The notes beneath the pieces are model-generated. The model was given only the letters and a program-made list of their open reading frames with translations, had not been told where the DNA came from and ran no database searches. Positions 52,679 to 61,252 of a stretch of DNA of 64,000 nt are shown one piece after another (within the stretch, counting starts at the first letter, position 1; each line of letters begins with the position of its first letter). A program made the translations under genes and the position numbers. The stretch comes from CADEFQ01 sp050249415 (GTDB lineage: Bacteria; Pseudomonadota; Gammaproteobacteria; Steroidobacterales; Steroidobacteraceae). The DNA lies in the NCBI GenBank assembly GCA_050249415.1, contig JBFWQO010000002.1, positions 62,001 to 126,000 on the forward strand. The letters run 5' to 3'.

Positions 52679-53601
52679 CAGCAGGTTTCCCGGAACCGGC
52701 GCGTGAGCGCAAAGCCGGCGATGTTGAACGCGAGCGTGATGATGAGCAGCACGAGGCCCGCGGCGAAGATCGACTGGTAGCCGATGCTGTCGTGGGGCAG
52801 ATCGCCGAGGCTCACCTGCACGATGAACGACGTGATCGTCGCGGCGGATTCGGTCGGGTTCCAGGTCAGGTTCGGCTGCAGGCCCGCGGCCACCGCCACC
52901 ACCATCGTTTCGCCGACCGCACGGGAAATGCCGAGGATGTAGGCCGCCGCGATGCCGGACAGCGCCCCGGGCACCACGACGCGCGTCGCGGTCTGGAAGC
53001 GGGTCGCGCCCATCGCGTAGCTGCCCTCGCGCATGTAGTTCGGCACGGCACGCATCGCATCCTCGCTGACGGATGCGACGTACGGCACGATCATGATGCC
53101 GATCACGAGGCCGGCGGACAGCATGTTGAAGCCCGGCAATCCCGGTATCAGCTTCTGCAGGAACGGGGTCACCATCGCGAGCGCGAAGTAGCCGTACACG
53201 ACCGTCGGCACGGCGCCCAGCATCTCGAGCGCGGGCTTGACGGCTTCCCGCAGCCCGTGGCTCGCGAACTCGGACAGGTAGATGGCGATCACGGTGCCCG
53301 CGGGTATCGCGACCAGCAGCGCGACGAATGTCGTGACGAGCGTGCCGGCGACGAGCGGCAGGATGCCGTAGCGCGGCTCGGCGAACAGCGGTGTCCACAG
53401 GGTGTCGGTCAGGAAGTCGCCGAGCGGCACATGATCGAAGAACGGCAGGGCCTCGCTGACGAGAATCCAGACGATGGCGATAGTCGTGAAGACGGCCACG
53501 AGCCCCGAGGCGAGCAGCAGCGATTCGATCACCCGGTCCCGGGCCCTGCGCCGCCGGATCGAACTCCGGAACGACGCAGGGATTGTCGGTGGCGGGTTCA
53601 C
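52678..53601 (-). CDS. pstC: Phosphate ABC transporter permease PstC
   Basis: Partner permease to PstA. A basic N-terminal arm (SSIRRRRARDRVIE) precedes six helices. The EAA loop is REGSYAMGATRFQTATRVVV, and ISRAVGETMVVAVAAG is the PstC equivalent of the PstA ending. About 307 residues from GTG 53601, 13 bp after pstS; E. coli PstC has 319. Confidence 0.95.
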   Translation of the reverse strand: MNPPPTIPASFRSSIRRRRARDRVIESLLLASGLVAVFTTIAIVWILVSEALPFFDHVPLGDFLTDTLWTPLFAEPRYGILPLVAGTLVTTFVALLVAIPAGTVIAIYLSEFASHGLREAVKPALEMLGAVPTVVYGYFALAMVTPFLQKLIPGLPGFNMLSAGLVIGIMIVPYVASVSEDAMRAVPNYMREGSYAMGATRFQTATRVVVPGALSGIAAAYILGISRAVGETMVVAVAAGLQPNLTWNPTESAATITSFIVQVSLGDLPHDSIGYQSIFAAGLVLLIITLAFNIAGFALTRRFRETC

Positions 53602-53614
53602 GCGGCGACTTTGC

Positions 53615-54616
<1,002 letters not shown>

Positions 54617-54640
54617 GAATGCTTTCTCCTCGTCAGGTCA

Positions 54641-54674
54641 ATGGTAGGACGGGCCTGTGACACTTCCGTGACAG
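54641..54674 (-). promoter_or_regulatory. Pho box and -10 of pstSCAB
   Basis: On the minus strand CTGTCAC-GGAA-GTGTCAC (54674-54657), two PhoB half-sites 11 bp apart. After exactly 10 nt comes TACCAT (54646-54641) as -10, the spacing known for PhoB-activated promoters. A weaker half-site CTGACGG lies another 11 bp upstream. Confidence 0.85.
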
Positions 54675-54690
54675 CCACCCGTCAGGGGCG

Positions 54691-54761
54691 TGGTGCCGGG
54701 GCTTCGGTTGTTCGGTTATTTCCGGTAATGAAATAACCGAACAACCGAAGCCCCGGCACCA
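54691..54761. repeat. 32-bp-arm palindrome, copy 3
   Basis: The left arm 54691-54722 and right arm 54730-54761 are perfect reverse complements with a 7-nt loop CGGTAAT. The arm is that of copies 1 and 2 except CGGTTGTT for the first CGGTTATT and a changed inner end; both arms carry the change. It starts 16 bp upstream of the pstS Pho box and ends 7 bp before the porin stop codon. Confidence 0.9.
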
Positions 54762-54768
54762 GTTCCGT

Positions 54769-56019
54769 TCAGAACTTGAAGTTGAGATCGAGTTGCAGCC
54801 GGTCGTAGTCGCGCCACGTTTCGGTGACGGCCGCGGCGCCGGCGAGCACGCGCTGGTTCAGGAAATAGGTGCCGTTGACCGTCCAGTTCTTCGCCGGCAC
54901 CCAGGCCGCCTTGATCACGCTGCCCTTCGACCAGGTGATGCCGCCGCCGAAGTCGGAATCGACGAACTGGCCGAACTGCGCGTTCTGCTCCATGTCCTGG
55001 TAGATCCAGGAGATCTCCCAGCTGCGCGCTGCCGAAGCCTTGCCGAGCGTCACGCCGAACGAGTAGCCGGTATCGTTGTCGAGCGCGTCCTGGTTCCGGA
55101 TGTAGTCCGCGAAGACCGCGACCGGCAACTTGCCAATCGCGAGATCGACCTGTGCCAGCGCCTCGATCATGTTGTAGTCGTCCCGCAGCCGGCGGCAGCC
55201 GCCCACGACCTCGGTGCGATTGCCCTGGGCGCCGCCGAAGAACAGGTTGTTGGCGGCGCAGGCCGGCGTCGCCGACGTGAGCGTGACTTCGTCCTGCACG
55301 CCGCCCACATCGAAGTAGCCGAGTGCGGCCGTCAGGCCGAGCTTCTCGCCGATCTTCGATTTGAAGCCGAACTGGCCGCCGAACAGGTTGGCGTCGGCGC
55401 CCGAGCCGGATTCCGACAGCCATGCACCGAACGCGCTGCCGAAGAACGGGCCGCGCGCGACCTTCGCCGCGCCACCTTCCCACGTGATGTCGCCGTCCCA
55501 GAAATGGCTGCCGACGCGCTGCCAGGCGTACGGGATCTTGCCCAGCTGCACATTGATTCCCTGCACGGGCGCCCAGTCCGCGTAGGCGAGATCGAGGCCG
55601 AGTCCCTTGCGGGTCGCGCCCTCGCCCAGCGTCTGGTTGGTCGAGCGCGGGTCGCGGTCGTCGCCGGCGGTTGCAAACTGCACCACGGCCTTGACGGTGT
55701 CGTTGACCTTCGCCTCGACCCCGAGGCGCACGCGCACGCGGTGGCGCACCCGGTCGTTGGTCGCACCGCCCGCGCGCTCGTCCTCGATCTGCTCGTGGCG
55801 ATAGCGGAAATCGCCCTTCAGCCTGATCTTCGACGCCCAGTCCGACGCCTTCGCGTTGTCCTTGAGATAGGCGTTCTCGGCCTCGACGCGCTCGAGCCGT
55901 TGCGTCAGCGCCTCGAGGTCGCGGCGCAGGTCGTCGATCGTCGTCGCGGCGGGCGCCTGCCGGGCGAGGGCCGGGGCGACCAGCAAGGCGCCGACGGCGA
56001 GGGCTACGGGTGTTCTCAC
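54769..56019 (-). CDS. Phosphate-starvation-linked outer-membrane porin
   Basis: A 416-residue outer-membrane porin: signal peptide (VALAVGALLVAPALA), then a coiled coil (about 27-55, IDDLRRDLEALTQRLERVEA) that probably binds peptidoglycan or trimerises. A barrel follows that starts KIRLKGDFRYRHEQIED and ends LQLDLNFKF. The layout matches the putative porin family Porin_5 and resembles OprP/OprO-type proteins in plan. Four tandem PhoB half-sites in front, and pstS behind, suggest a phosphate or phosphate-ester channel. Substrate is inferred from regulation only. Confidence 0.85.
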   Translation of the reverse strand: MRTPVALAVGALLVAPALARQAPAATTIDDLRRDLEALTQRLERVEAENAYLKDNAKASDWASKIRLKGDFRYRHEQIEDERAGGATNDRVRHRVRVRLGVEAKVNDTVKAVVQFATAGDDRDPRSTNQTLGEGATRKGLGLDLAYADWAPVQGINVQLGKIPYAWQRVGSHFWDGDITWEGGAAKVARGPFFGSAFGAWLSESGSGADANLFGGQFGFKSKIGEKLGLTAALGYFDVGGVQDEVTLTSATPACAANNLFFGGAQGNRTEVVGGCRRLRDDYNMIEALAQVDLAIGKLPVAVFADYIRNQDALDNDTGYSFGVTLGKASAARSWEISWIYQDMEQNAQFGQFVDSDFGGGITWSKGSVIKAAWVPAKNWTVNGTYFLNQRVLAGAAAVTETWRDYDRLQLDLNFKF

Positions 56020-56051
56020 GTGTGTCTCCGGAAATATTGCGTACGGCCGGC

Positions 56052-56107
56052 TTTATACGGGCCGCACGTGGCACTTCCGTGACGCACGCGAGACAACCGG
56101 ATGACAG
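56052..56107 (-). promoter_or_regulatory. Tandem Pho box and -10 of the porin gene
   Basis: On the minus strand CTGTCAT, TTGTCTC, GCGTCAC and GTGCCAC follow one another every 11 bp (56107-56068), which is two Pho boxes in a row. After 10 nt comes TATAAA (56057-56052). This is the strongest Pho promoter of the window. Confidence 0.85.
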
Positions 56108-56158
56108 CGGGACTTGCGGCGCGGCGGCGCGCCCCGTATAAGGCGCACCCACTGCCCT

Positions 56159-57295
56159 ATGTCCGACACCCTCGACCTGACCCTCGACCTGATGTCGCGC
56201 CCGTCCGTCACACCGGTGGACGGCGGATGCCAGCAGGTCATGATGGAACGCCTCGCGGCCGCCGGGTTCGCCGTCGAGCCGCTGCGTTACGGTGTCGTCG
56301 AAAACTTCTGGGCGAAGCGCGGCTCGGGTGGGCCGGTGTTCTGCTTCGCGGGGCACACCGATGTCGTGCCGACGGGCCCGCTGGAAGAGTGGGCGTCGGA
56401 CCCCTTCCAGCCCGGGATCCGCGACGGCGTGTTGTACGGACGCGGTGCGGCCGACATGAAAAGCGGCCTCGCCGCGATGGTCACCGCCACCGAGGCCTTC
56501 GTGCGGGAACACCCACGGCACCGCGGTTCGATCGCGTTCCTCGTCACGAGCGACGAGGAAGGGCCGTCGGTCGACGGCACGAAACGCGTCGTCGAGACGC
56601 TCCGTGCCCGCGGCGAGCGGATCGACTGGTGCGTCGTCGGTGAACCCTCGAGCGAGCAGACGATCGGCGATACGATCAAGATCGGCCGGCGCGGCTCACT
56701 GTCCGGCCGGCTCACGGTGCACGGGATCCAGGGCCATATCGCCTATCCGCAGCGCGCGGAAAACCCGGTGCACACCTTCGCACCGGCACTGGCGGAACTG
56801 ACGGGCCGCACCTGGGACGCCGGCAACGAACACTTCCAGCCGACGTCGTTCCAGGTCTCGAATTTCAATGCCGGCACGGGCGCGCCGAACGTGATTCCCG
56901 GCGAGCTGAAGGCGCGCTTCAACCTGCGCTACTCGCCGGTGCAGACGATCGCAGGATTGCGCGACACCGTGGAAGGCATCCTGAAGAAGCACGGCGTGCG
57001 CTACACGCTCGAATGGTATGTCTCGGGCGAGCCCTTCTTCACCCCCCCGGCCGAACTGTCGCGCGCGGCCGCGGCCGCGATCCGGGCCGAATGTGCCGCG
57101 GAGCCGAAGCTGTCGACCGGCGGCGGCACCTCGGACGGCCGCTTCATCGCGCCGCTCGGCGCGCAGGTCGTGGAACTCGGCGTCGTCAACGCGACGATAC
57201 ACAAGGTGAACGAGTGCGTGCGCGTCGCGGACATCGACGCGCTGCACCGGATCTACCTCGGCGTCTTGCGCACGCTGTTGACGCAGGCGCCGTAG
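56159..57295 (+). CDS. dapE: Succinyl-diaminopimelate desuccinylase
   Basis: Zinc peptidase-fold enzyme releasing LL-diaminopimelate. Metal ligands are in FAGHTDVVPTGP, GRGAADMKSGLAAMV, TSDEEGPSVDGT and the late NATIHKVNECV; STGGGTSDGRF is typical. 378 residues, against 375 in E. coli. Its 3' end overlaps the convergent dsbB by 43 bp. A TATAAG at 56137 could be its -10, without a clear -35. Confidence 0.97.
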   Translation: MSDTLDLTLDLMSRPSVTPVDGGCQQVMMERLAAAGFAVEPLRYGVVENFWAKRGSGGPVFCFAGHTDVVPTGPLEEWASDPFQPGIRDGVLYGRGAADMKSGLAAMVTATEAFVREHPRHRGSIAFLVTSDEEGPSVDGTKRVVETLRARGERIDWCVVGEPSSEQTIGDTIKIGRRGSLSGRLTVHGIQGHIAYPQRAENPVHTFAPALAELTGRTWDAGNEHFQPTSFQVSNFNAGTGAPNVIPGELKARFNLRYSPVQTIAGLRDTVEGILKKHGVRYTLEWYVSGEPFFTPPAELSRAAAAAIRAECAAEPKLSTGGGTSDGRFIAPLGAQVVELGVVNATIHKVNECVRVADIDALHRIYLGVLRTLLTQAP

Positions 57296-57750
57296 ACGCC
57301 GAGCAAGGTCGACGCGACCAGCACCCACGCGGGCATCGACAGGCCGAGCAAGCGCCAGTCGATGCGCGCACACTCGCCACCGCCGGTCATCACCTTGCGT
57401 ATCACCTCGAAGAGCGGAAACGCCTCGAGCAGGAAATCGAGCGTCGCACCGCAGGCCGGCACGGCGCCGGGCGGCAGCGCCTGCACATACACGTGGCGCG
57501 CCGCGACCGCGGCCGTGGTCGCCGCGGCCAGGATGACCAGCACGGCGTAGACACGCGCGCCGCCGCGGCGCGGGCCGTGCAGCGCCGCGATCGCGAACAC
57601 GATCCCCATCGCGAGCACGCCGACGCGCTGGAACATGCACAGCGGGCACGGCGCGAGGCCGAGCACCTTCTCCGCGTACAGCGCATACGCCAGCATCGCG
57701 GCGCAGGCCGCGGCCCCGACGAGGTTGCCGGTGCGCCCCTGCAGCGTCAT
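57253..57750 (-). CDS. dsbB: Disulfide bond formation protein DsbB
   Basis: Reoxidises DsbA and passes electrons to quinone. Four membrane helices; the redox pairs are Cys35/Cys38 (LAPCPLCMFQRVG) and Cys100/Cys127 (VPACGATLDF and GGGECARIDW). 165 residues, against 176 in E. coli. ATG 57750 overlaps the phoU stop, so it is in the pho operon; it overlaps dapE tail to tail. Confidence 0.94.
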   Translation of the reverse strand: MTLQGRTGNLVGAAACAAMLAYALYAEKVLGLAPCPLCMFQRVGVLAMGIVFAIAALHGPRRGGARVYAVLVILAAATTAAVAARHVYVQALPPGAVPACGATLDFLLEAFPLFEVIRKVMTGGGECARIDWRLLGLSMPAWVLVASTLLGVYGACVNSVRKTPR

Positions 57751-58484
57751 CGGCTCACCTCCGGTTCGCTGCGCGCCCGGATGCGCGTCTCGACCTCTTC
57801 GGGCTTCGTGTGGCGGATGTCCTGGCCGTGGACCATGTAGACGACATACTGCGCGAGGTTCTTCGCATGATCGCCGACGCGCTCGAGCGCGCGTGCGGCC
57901 CAGGTGACGTCGAGCATGCGGCGGATCTGCCGCGGATCCTCCATCATGAAGGTCACGCACTGGCGCTGGATCGACTCGTACTCCTCGTCGACCTGGCGGT
58001 CGTGCTGCGGCACGCGCAGCGCCGCATCGACATCCATGCGGGCGAACGCGTCGAGCGCCTCGTGCACCATGCGCTGCGCGAGTCGCCCGAGATGCCGCAC
58101 TTCCCGGTAGCGGTCGACCGGGCGCTCGAGCGCCGCGAGCCGCAGCGCGATGTTCGCGATCTTGCGGGCCTCGTCGCCGATGCGCTCGAGGTCGGTGATC
58201 GCCTTGGTGATGGCGACGATCAGCCGCAGGTCGCGCGCCGCCGGCGCGCGCGTCGCGAGGATGCGCAGGCACTCCTCGTCGATCGCGACTTCCATCGCGT
58301 TCACCTGCGCGTCGTCACGCACGACGTCGCCCGCGACCGCGCTGTCGGCGTCGGAGAGCGCCGCGAGGCTCTTCTTCAGCTGCTCCTCGACCAGCCCGCC
58401 CATCCGCAGCAGGTTGCCCCGCACGGCTTCGAGGTCCTCGTTGAACCGGCTGGAGATGTGATGCGAAAGATCGTTGGTTTCCAT
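57747..58484 (-). CDS. phoU: Phosphate signalling protein PhoU
   Basis: Links Pst transporter state to PhoR. Two repeats of a three-helix PhoU domain can be seen: DLRLIVAITKAITDLERIGD (first) and ARALERVGDHAKNLAQYVVY (second), both with the E/DxxRxGD metal motif. 245 residues, against 241 in E. coli. It is encoded after phoBR rather than after pstB. Confidence 0.96.
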   Translation of the reverse strand: METNDLSHHISSRFNEDLEAVRGNLLRMGGLVEEQLKKSLAALSDADSAVAGDVVRDDAQVNAMEVAIDEECLRILATRAPAARDLRLIVAITKAITDLERIGDEARKIANIALRLAALERPVDRYREVRHLGRLAQRMVHEALDAFARMDVDAALRVPQHDRQVDEEYESIQRQCVTFMMEDPRQIRRMLDVTWAARALERVGDHAKNLAQYVVYMVHGQDIRHTKPEEVETRIRARSEPEVSR

Positions 58485-58499
58485 GGCTTCGATGATAGC

Positions 58500-59840
58500 T
58501 CAGCGTCGGGTGGGGGCCGCTATGACGCGGCGGGGCGGGAAATGACAGGCGAACGTGCTGCCGCGACCTTCCGTGCTCGTGATCTCGAGTGTCGCACCGT
58601 GCCGCTGCAGCACATGCTTGACGATCGCGAGGCCGAGGCCCGAGCCGCCGGTGGCGCGCGAGCGGCCGGCGTCCACGCGGTAGAACCGCTCGGTCAGCCG
58701 CGGGATCGCGTCCGCCGGAATGCCGGGGCCGGTGTCGGTGACCGAAAAATGCGCGCCCTGCGCGTCGGCCCACCAGCGCAGTTCGACGCGGCCGTCGGCC
58801 GGCGTGTACTTCGCGGCATTGTCGACGAGGTTTGCGAACGCGGAGTGGACCTCCACTTCGTCGCCGCGCAGCCGGTCGCCCGTGTCGATCGACAAGGTGA
58901 CCTGCGCCGGATGCTGCGGGCGCGCCAGCACGTCCTTGCGCAGCAGCGCGAGCATGGCGGCGACGTCGACCGGCTCACCCTCGACCTCGCCCTCCTTCGC
59001 CTCGAGCCGTGACAGCACGAGCAGGTCGCCGATGATGGTCGCCATGCGCTCGGCCTGCCGGCGCATCTCGGCGACCGGCGGCGCGAGCACCGGATCGAGC
59101 GCCGGGTCACCGGCCAGCGACTCGAGATAGCCCGCGATCACGGTCAGCGGCGAGCGCAGTTCGTGCGAAGCGTTCGCGACGAAATCCTTGCGCATGGTCT
59201 CGATCCGCGTCGACTGCGTCACGTCGCGGACCAGCAGCATGCGCTGCCCTTCGCCGTAGGGCAGCACGTGCAGCGACAGCCAGGTTTCCGGCACGGCACT
59301 CGTCTTCAGCGCGAGCGCCTGCGAGAAGTCGCCGCCGGCGAGGTAGCGCACGAACTCCGGCTGGCGCAGCAGGTTGTCGATGCGGATGCCGAGGTCGCCG
59401 CGCCCGCGCAGACCGAGGAACTGCTGCGCCATGCGATTGAACCAGACGATCTCGCCCTGCGCGTTCAGTGCGACGACACCGTCCGGCAGCGCGGCCGTCG
59501 AGTCCCGCAACTCGCGCAACACCGTCACGAGCCGCTGCTTGTGGTAGCGCTTGCGCCGGTAGATGCGCACGACCTGCGTCACGACGTCGTCCCACACGCC
59601 GCCGAGCAGCGGCGGATCGAGGAGACTGCGGTGGCGCAGCCAGTGATCGAGGCGCAACAGGTTGGCGAGCTGCCAGAGTGCATACAGAATCAGCGCCGCG
59701 AACAGCGCGGCCCAGGGCCGGCCGACGACCAGCCCGACGACGAGACCGGTCCCGAGCACGATGGCGAGGCGCACCATGGCGAAGCCCCACATCCGCAGGG
59801 TCAGTGCGAAGCGCGGCCTGGGTGCGCGCGGCTCGGTCAA
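58500..59840 (-). CDS. phoR: Phosphate regulon sensor kinase PhoR
   Basis: Membrane histidine kinase for PhoB. Two helices near the N-terminus (about 20-60) with almost no periplasmic loop, then a PAS domain (LPDGVVALNAQGEIVWFNRM). HisKA has His226 in FVANASHELRSPLTV, and the ATPase has FANLVDNAAKYTP, DTGPGIP and GGSGLGLAIVKHV. 446 residues, against 431 in E. coli. TTG start 59840 overlaps the phoB TGA (TTGA). Confidence 0.95.
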   Translation of the reverse strand: MTEPRAPRPRFALTLRMWGFAMVRLAIVLGTGLVVGLVVGRPWAALFAALILYALWQLANLLRLDHWLRHRSLLDPPLLGGVWDDVVTQVVRIYRRKRYHKQRLVTVLRELRDSTAALPDGVVALNAQGEIVWFNRMAQQFLGLRGRGDLGIRIDNLLRQPEFVRYLAGGDFSQALALKTSAVPETWLSLHVLPYGEGQRMLLVRDVTQSTRIETMRKDFVANASHELRSPLTVIAGYLESLAGDPALDPVLAPPVAEMRRQAERMATIIGDLLVLSRLEAKEGEVEGEPVDVAAMLALLRKDVLARPQHPAQVTLSIDTGDRLRGDEVEVHSAFANLVDNAAKYTPADGRVELRWWADAQGAHFSVTDTGPGIPADAIPRLTERFYRVDAGRSRATGGSGLGLAIVKHVLQRHGATLEITSTEGRGSTFACHFPPRRVIAAPTRR

Positions 59841-60532
59841 AGGGCCAGGGCCGAAAACCGGTAGCCCGCGCCACGCACTGTCTGCACCAGGTGGTCGCAG
59901 CCGTACTCCTCGAGCGCCTTGCGCAGGCGCCGGATGTGCACGTCGATCGTGCGCTCCTCGACGTAGACGTTGCCGCCCCAGACCCGGTCGAGCAGCTGTT
60001 CGCGCGAATACACCCGCTCGGGATGCGTGACGAAGAACTCGAGCATGCGGTACTCGGTCGGGCCGAGCGGCACGGTCCGCTCGCCGACCGTCACGCGATG
60101 GCTGGCGCGGTCCAGGACGAGCCCGTGGAACTCGATGCGTTCTTCGCCGCCGGCCGGCTCCGAGCGGCGCAGCACCGCATTGATCCGGGCGACGAGCTCG
60201 CGCGGCGAGAACGGCTTCGTCAGGTAATCGTCGGCGCCGGCGTCGAGCCCGGCGACCTTGTCGCTCTCCTCCGCGCGCGCGGTGAGCAGGATGATCGGCA
60301 GCTCCCGCGTGTCCTTGTCGCGCTTCAGCTGCTTCGCGAGTTCGAGCCCGCTCATGTCGGGCAGCATCCAGTCGAGCACGAGGAGGTCGGGCGCGCGGTC
60401 GGCGATCGCAGTACGCGCTGTACGGCAATCCTCCGCTTCCCGCACGTCGAAGCCGGCGCGCCGCAGGCCATAGGCGATCATTTCACGGATCGGGCGCTCG
60501 TCTTCGACGACCAGGATCTGCCTGCCTGCCAT
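59837..60532 (-). CDS. phoB: Phosphate regulon response regulator PhoB
   Basis: Activator of the Pho boxes listed here. Receiver domain with phospho-acceptor Asp54 in LLVLDWMLPDMSG and the GADDYLTKPFSPREL end. A winged-helix DNA-binding domain follows (GPTEYRMLEFFVTHPERVYS, EERTIDVHIRRLRKAL). 231 residues from ATG 60532, against 229 in E. coli. An ATG three codons upstream overlaps the -10 of the phoB promoter and is less likely. Confidence 0.96.
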   Translation of the reverse strand: MAGRQILVVEDERPIREMIAYGLRRAGFDVREAEDCRTARTAIADRAPDLLVLDWMLPDMSGLELAKQLKRDKDTRELPIILLTARAEESDKVAGLDAGADDYLTKPFSPRELVARINAVLRRSEPAGGEERIEFHGLVLDRASHRVTVGERTVPLGPTEYRMLEFFVTHPERVYSREQLLDRVWGGNVYVEERTIDVHIRRLRKALEEYGCDHLVQTVRGAGYRFSALAL

Positions 60533-60539
60533 GCCCTGC

Positions 60540-60573
60540 ATTACAGCGGGAGTTTATTGCAGTACGGTGACAG
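60540..60573 (-). promoter_or_regulatory. Pho box and -10 of phoB
   Basis: On the minus strand CTGTCAC-CGTA-CTGCAAT (60573-60556), then 10 nt, then TGTAAT (60545-60540). The box lies in the last codons and stop of tsaB. The predicted start site falls within a few bases of the phoB ATG at 60532. It implies PhoB autoactivation. Confidence 0.75.
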
Positions 60574-61252
60574 ACGGGACTGCCACGTCGTCGCGCAGGT
60601 AGACGGGCTGGAGGCCCTCGGGCGCAACGGCCTGCCCGGTGCGCAGCGCGGCAACCGCCAGCGTCGCGATCGCGCCCGCGTCGGGCAGGATGGCATCGTC
60701 GATCGCGTCGAGCTGCCCCCGCAGGCGCGCGGCGAGCTGCGGGTAGGCGCGAAAGCCCCGCCCGGCCCCGACCACCCGCGCGGCGCGCAGCCCATCGGCC
60801 GTGACGCGATCGGGGCTCGCGACGCGCTCGGCGCCCACGAGCGCCGCGAGCCCGTCGTCGCCACGCTCGTAGAGAGCCGTGTACACCTCTTTCATGCGCG
60901 CATCGTTCGCGACGAGCACATGGCTCGCCGCGGCATCGCGCATGAGTATCGCCTGCGCGACGGCCGCGAGATTCGAGATGCCGATCGCCGGGAGATCCGC
61001 CCCGAAGGCGAGGCCCTGCGCGACGCTCACCGCGAGGCGCAGGCCCGTGAACCCGCCGGGGCCCCGACCCACGGCGATGGCGTCGAGGTCCGCGAGGCGC
61101 AGCCCGTGTGCCGCGAGCCGTGCGTCGATCATCGGCAACAGGTGCGCGGCATGGCCGTGCGCGAGTTCGACCGCTTCGACGTCGAGCGCACCGTCGAGCC
61201 ACAGCGCGACCGAACAGGCTTCGGTCGCCGTGTCGAGCGCGAGCAGCTTCAA
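60554..61252 (-). CDS. tsaB: tRNA threonylcarbamoyladenosine biosynthesis protein TsaB
   Basis: Partner of TsaD and TsaE in making t6A37 in ANN-decoding tRNAs. ASKHA fold: LLALDTATEACSVALWLDG at the start, AHGHAAHLLPMIDARL, then VGRGPGGFTGLRLAVSVAQG. 232 residues, against 231 in E. coli. TTG start 61252 overlaps the yoaA TGA. The yoaA-tsaB neighbourhood is also that of E. coli. Confidence 0.95.
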   Translation of the reverse strand: MKLLALDTATEACSVALWLDGALDVEAVELAHGHAAHLLPMIDARLAAHGLRLADLDAIAVGRGPGGFTGLRLAVSVAQGLAFGADLPAIGISNLAAVAQAILMRDAAASHVLVANDARMKEVYTALYERGDDGLAALVGAERVASPDRVTADGLRAARVVGAGRGFRAYPQLAARLRGQLDAIDDAILPDAGAIATLAVAALRTGQAVAPEGLQPVYLRDDVAVPSVTVLQ

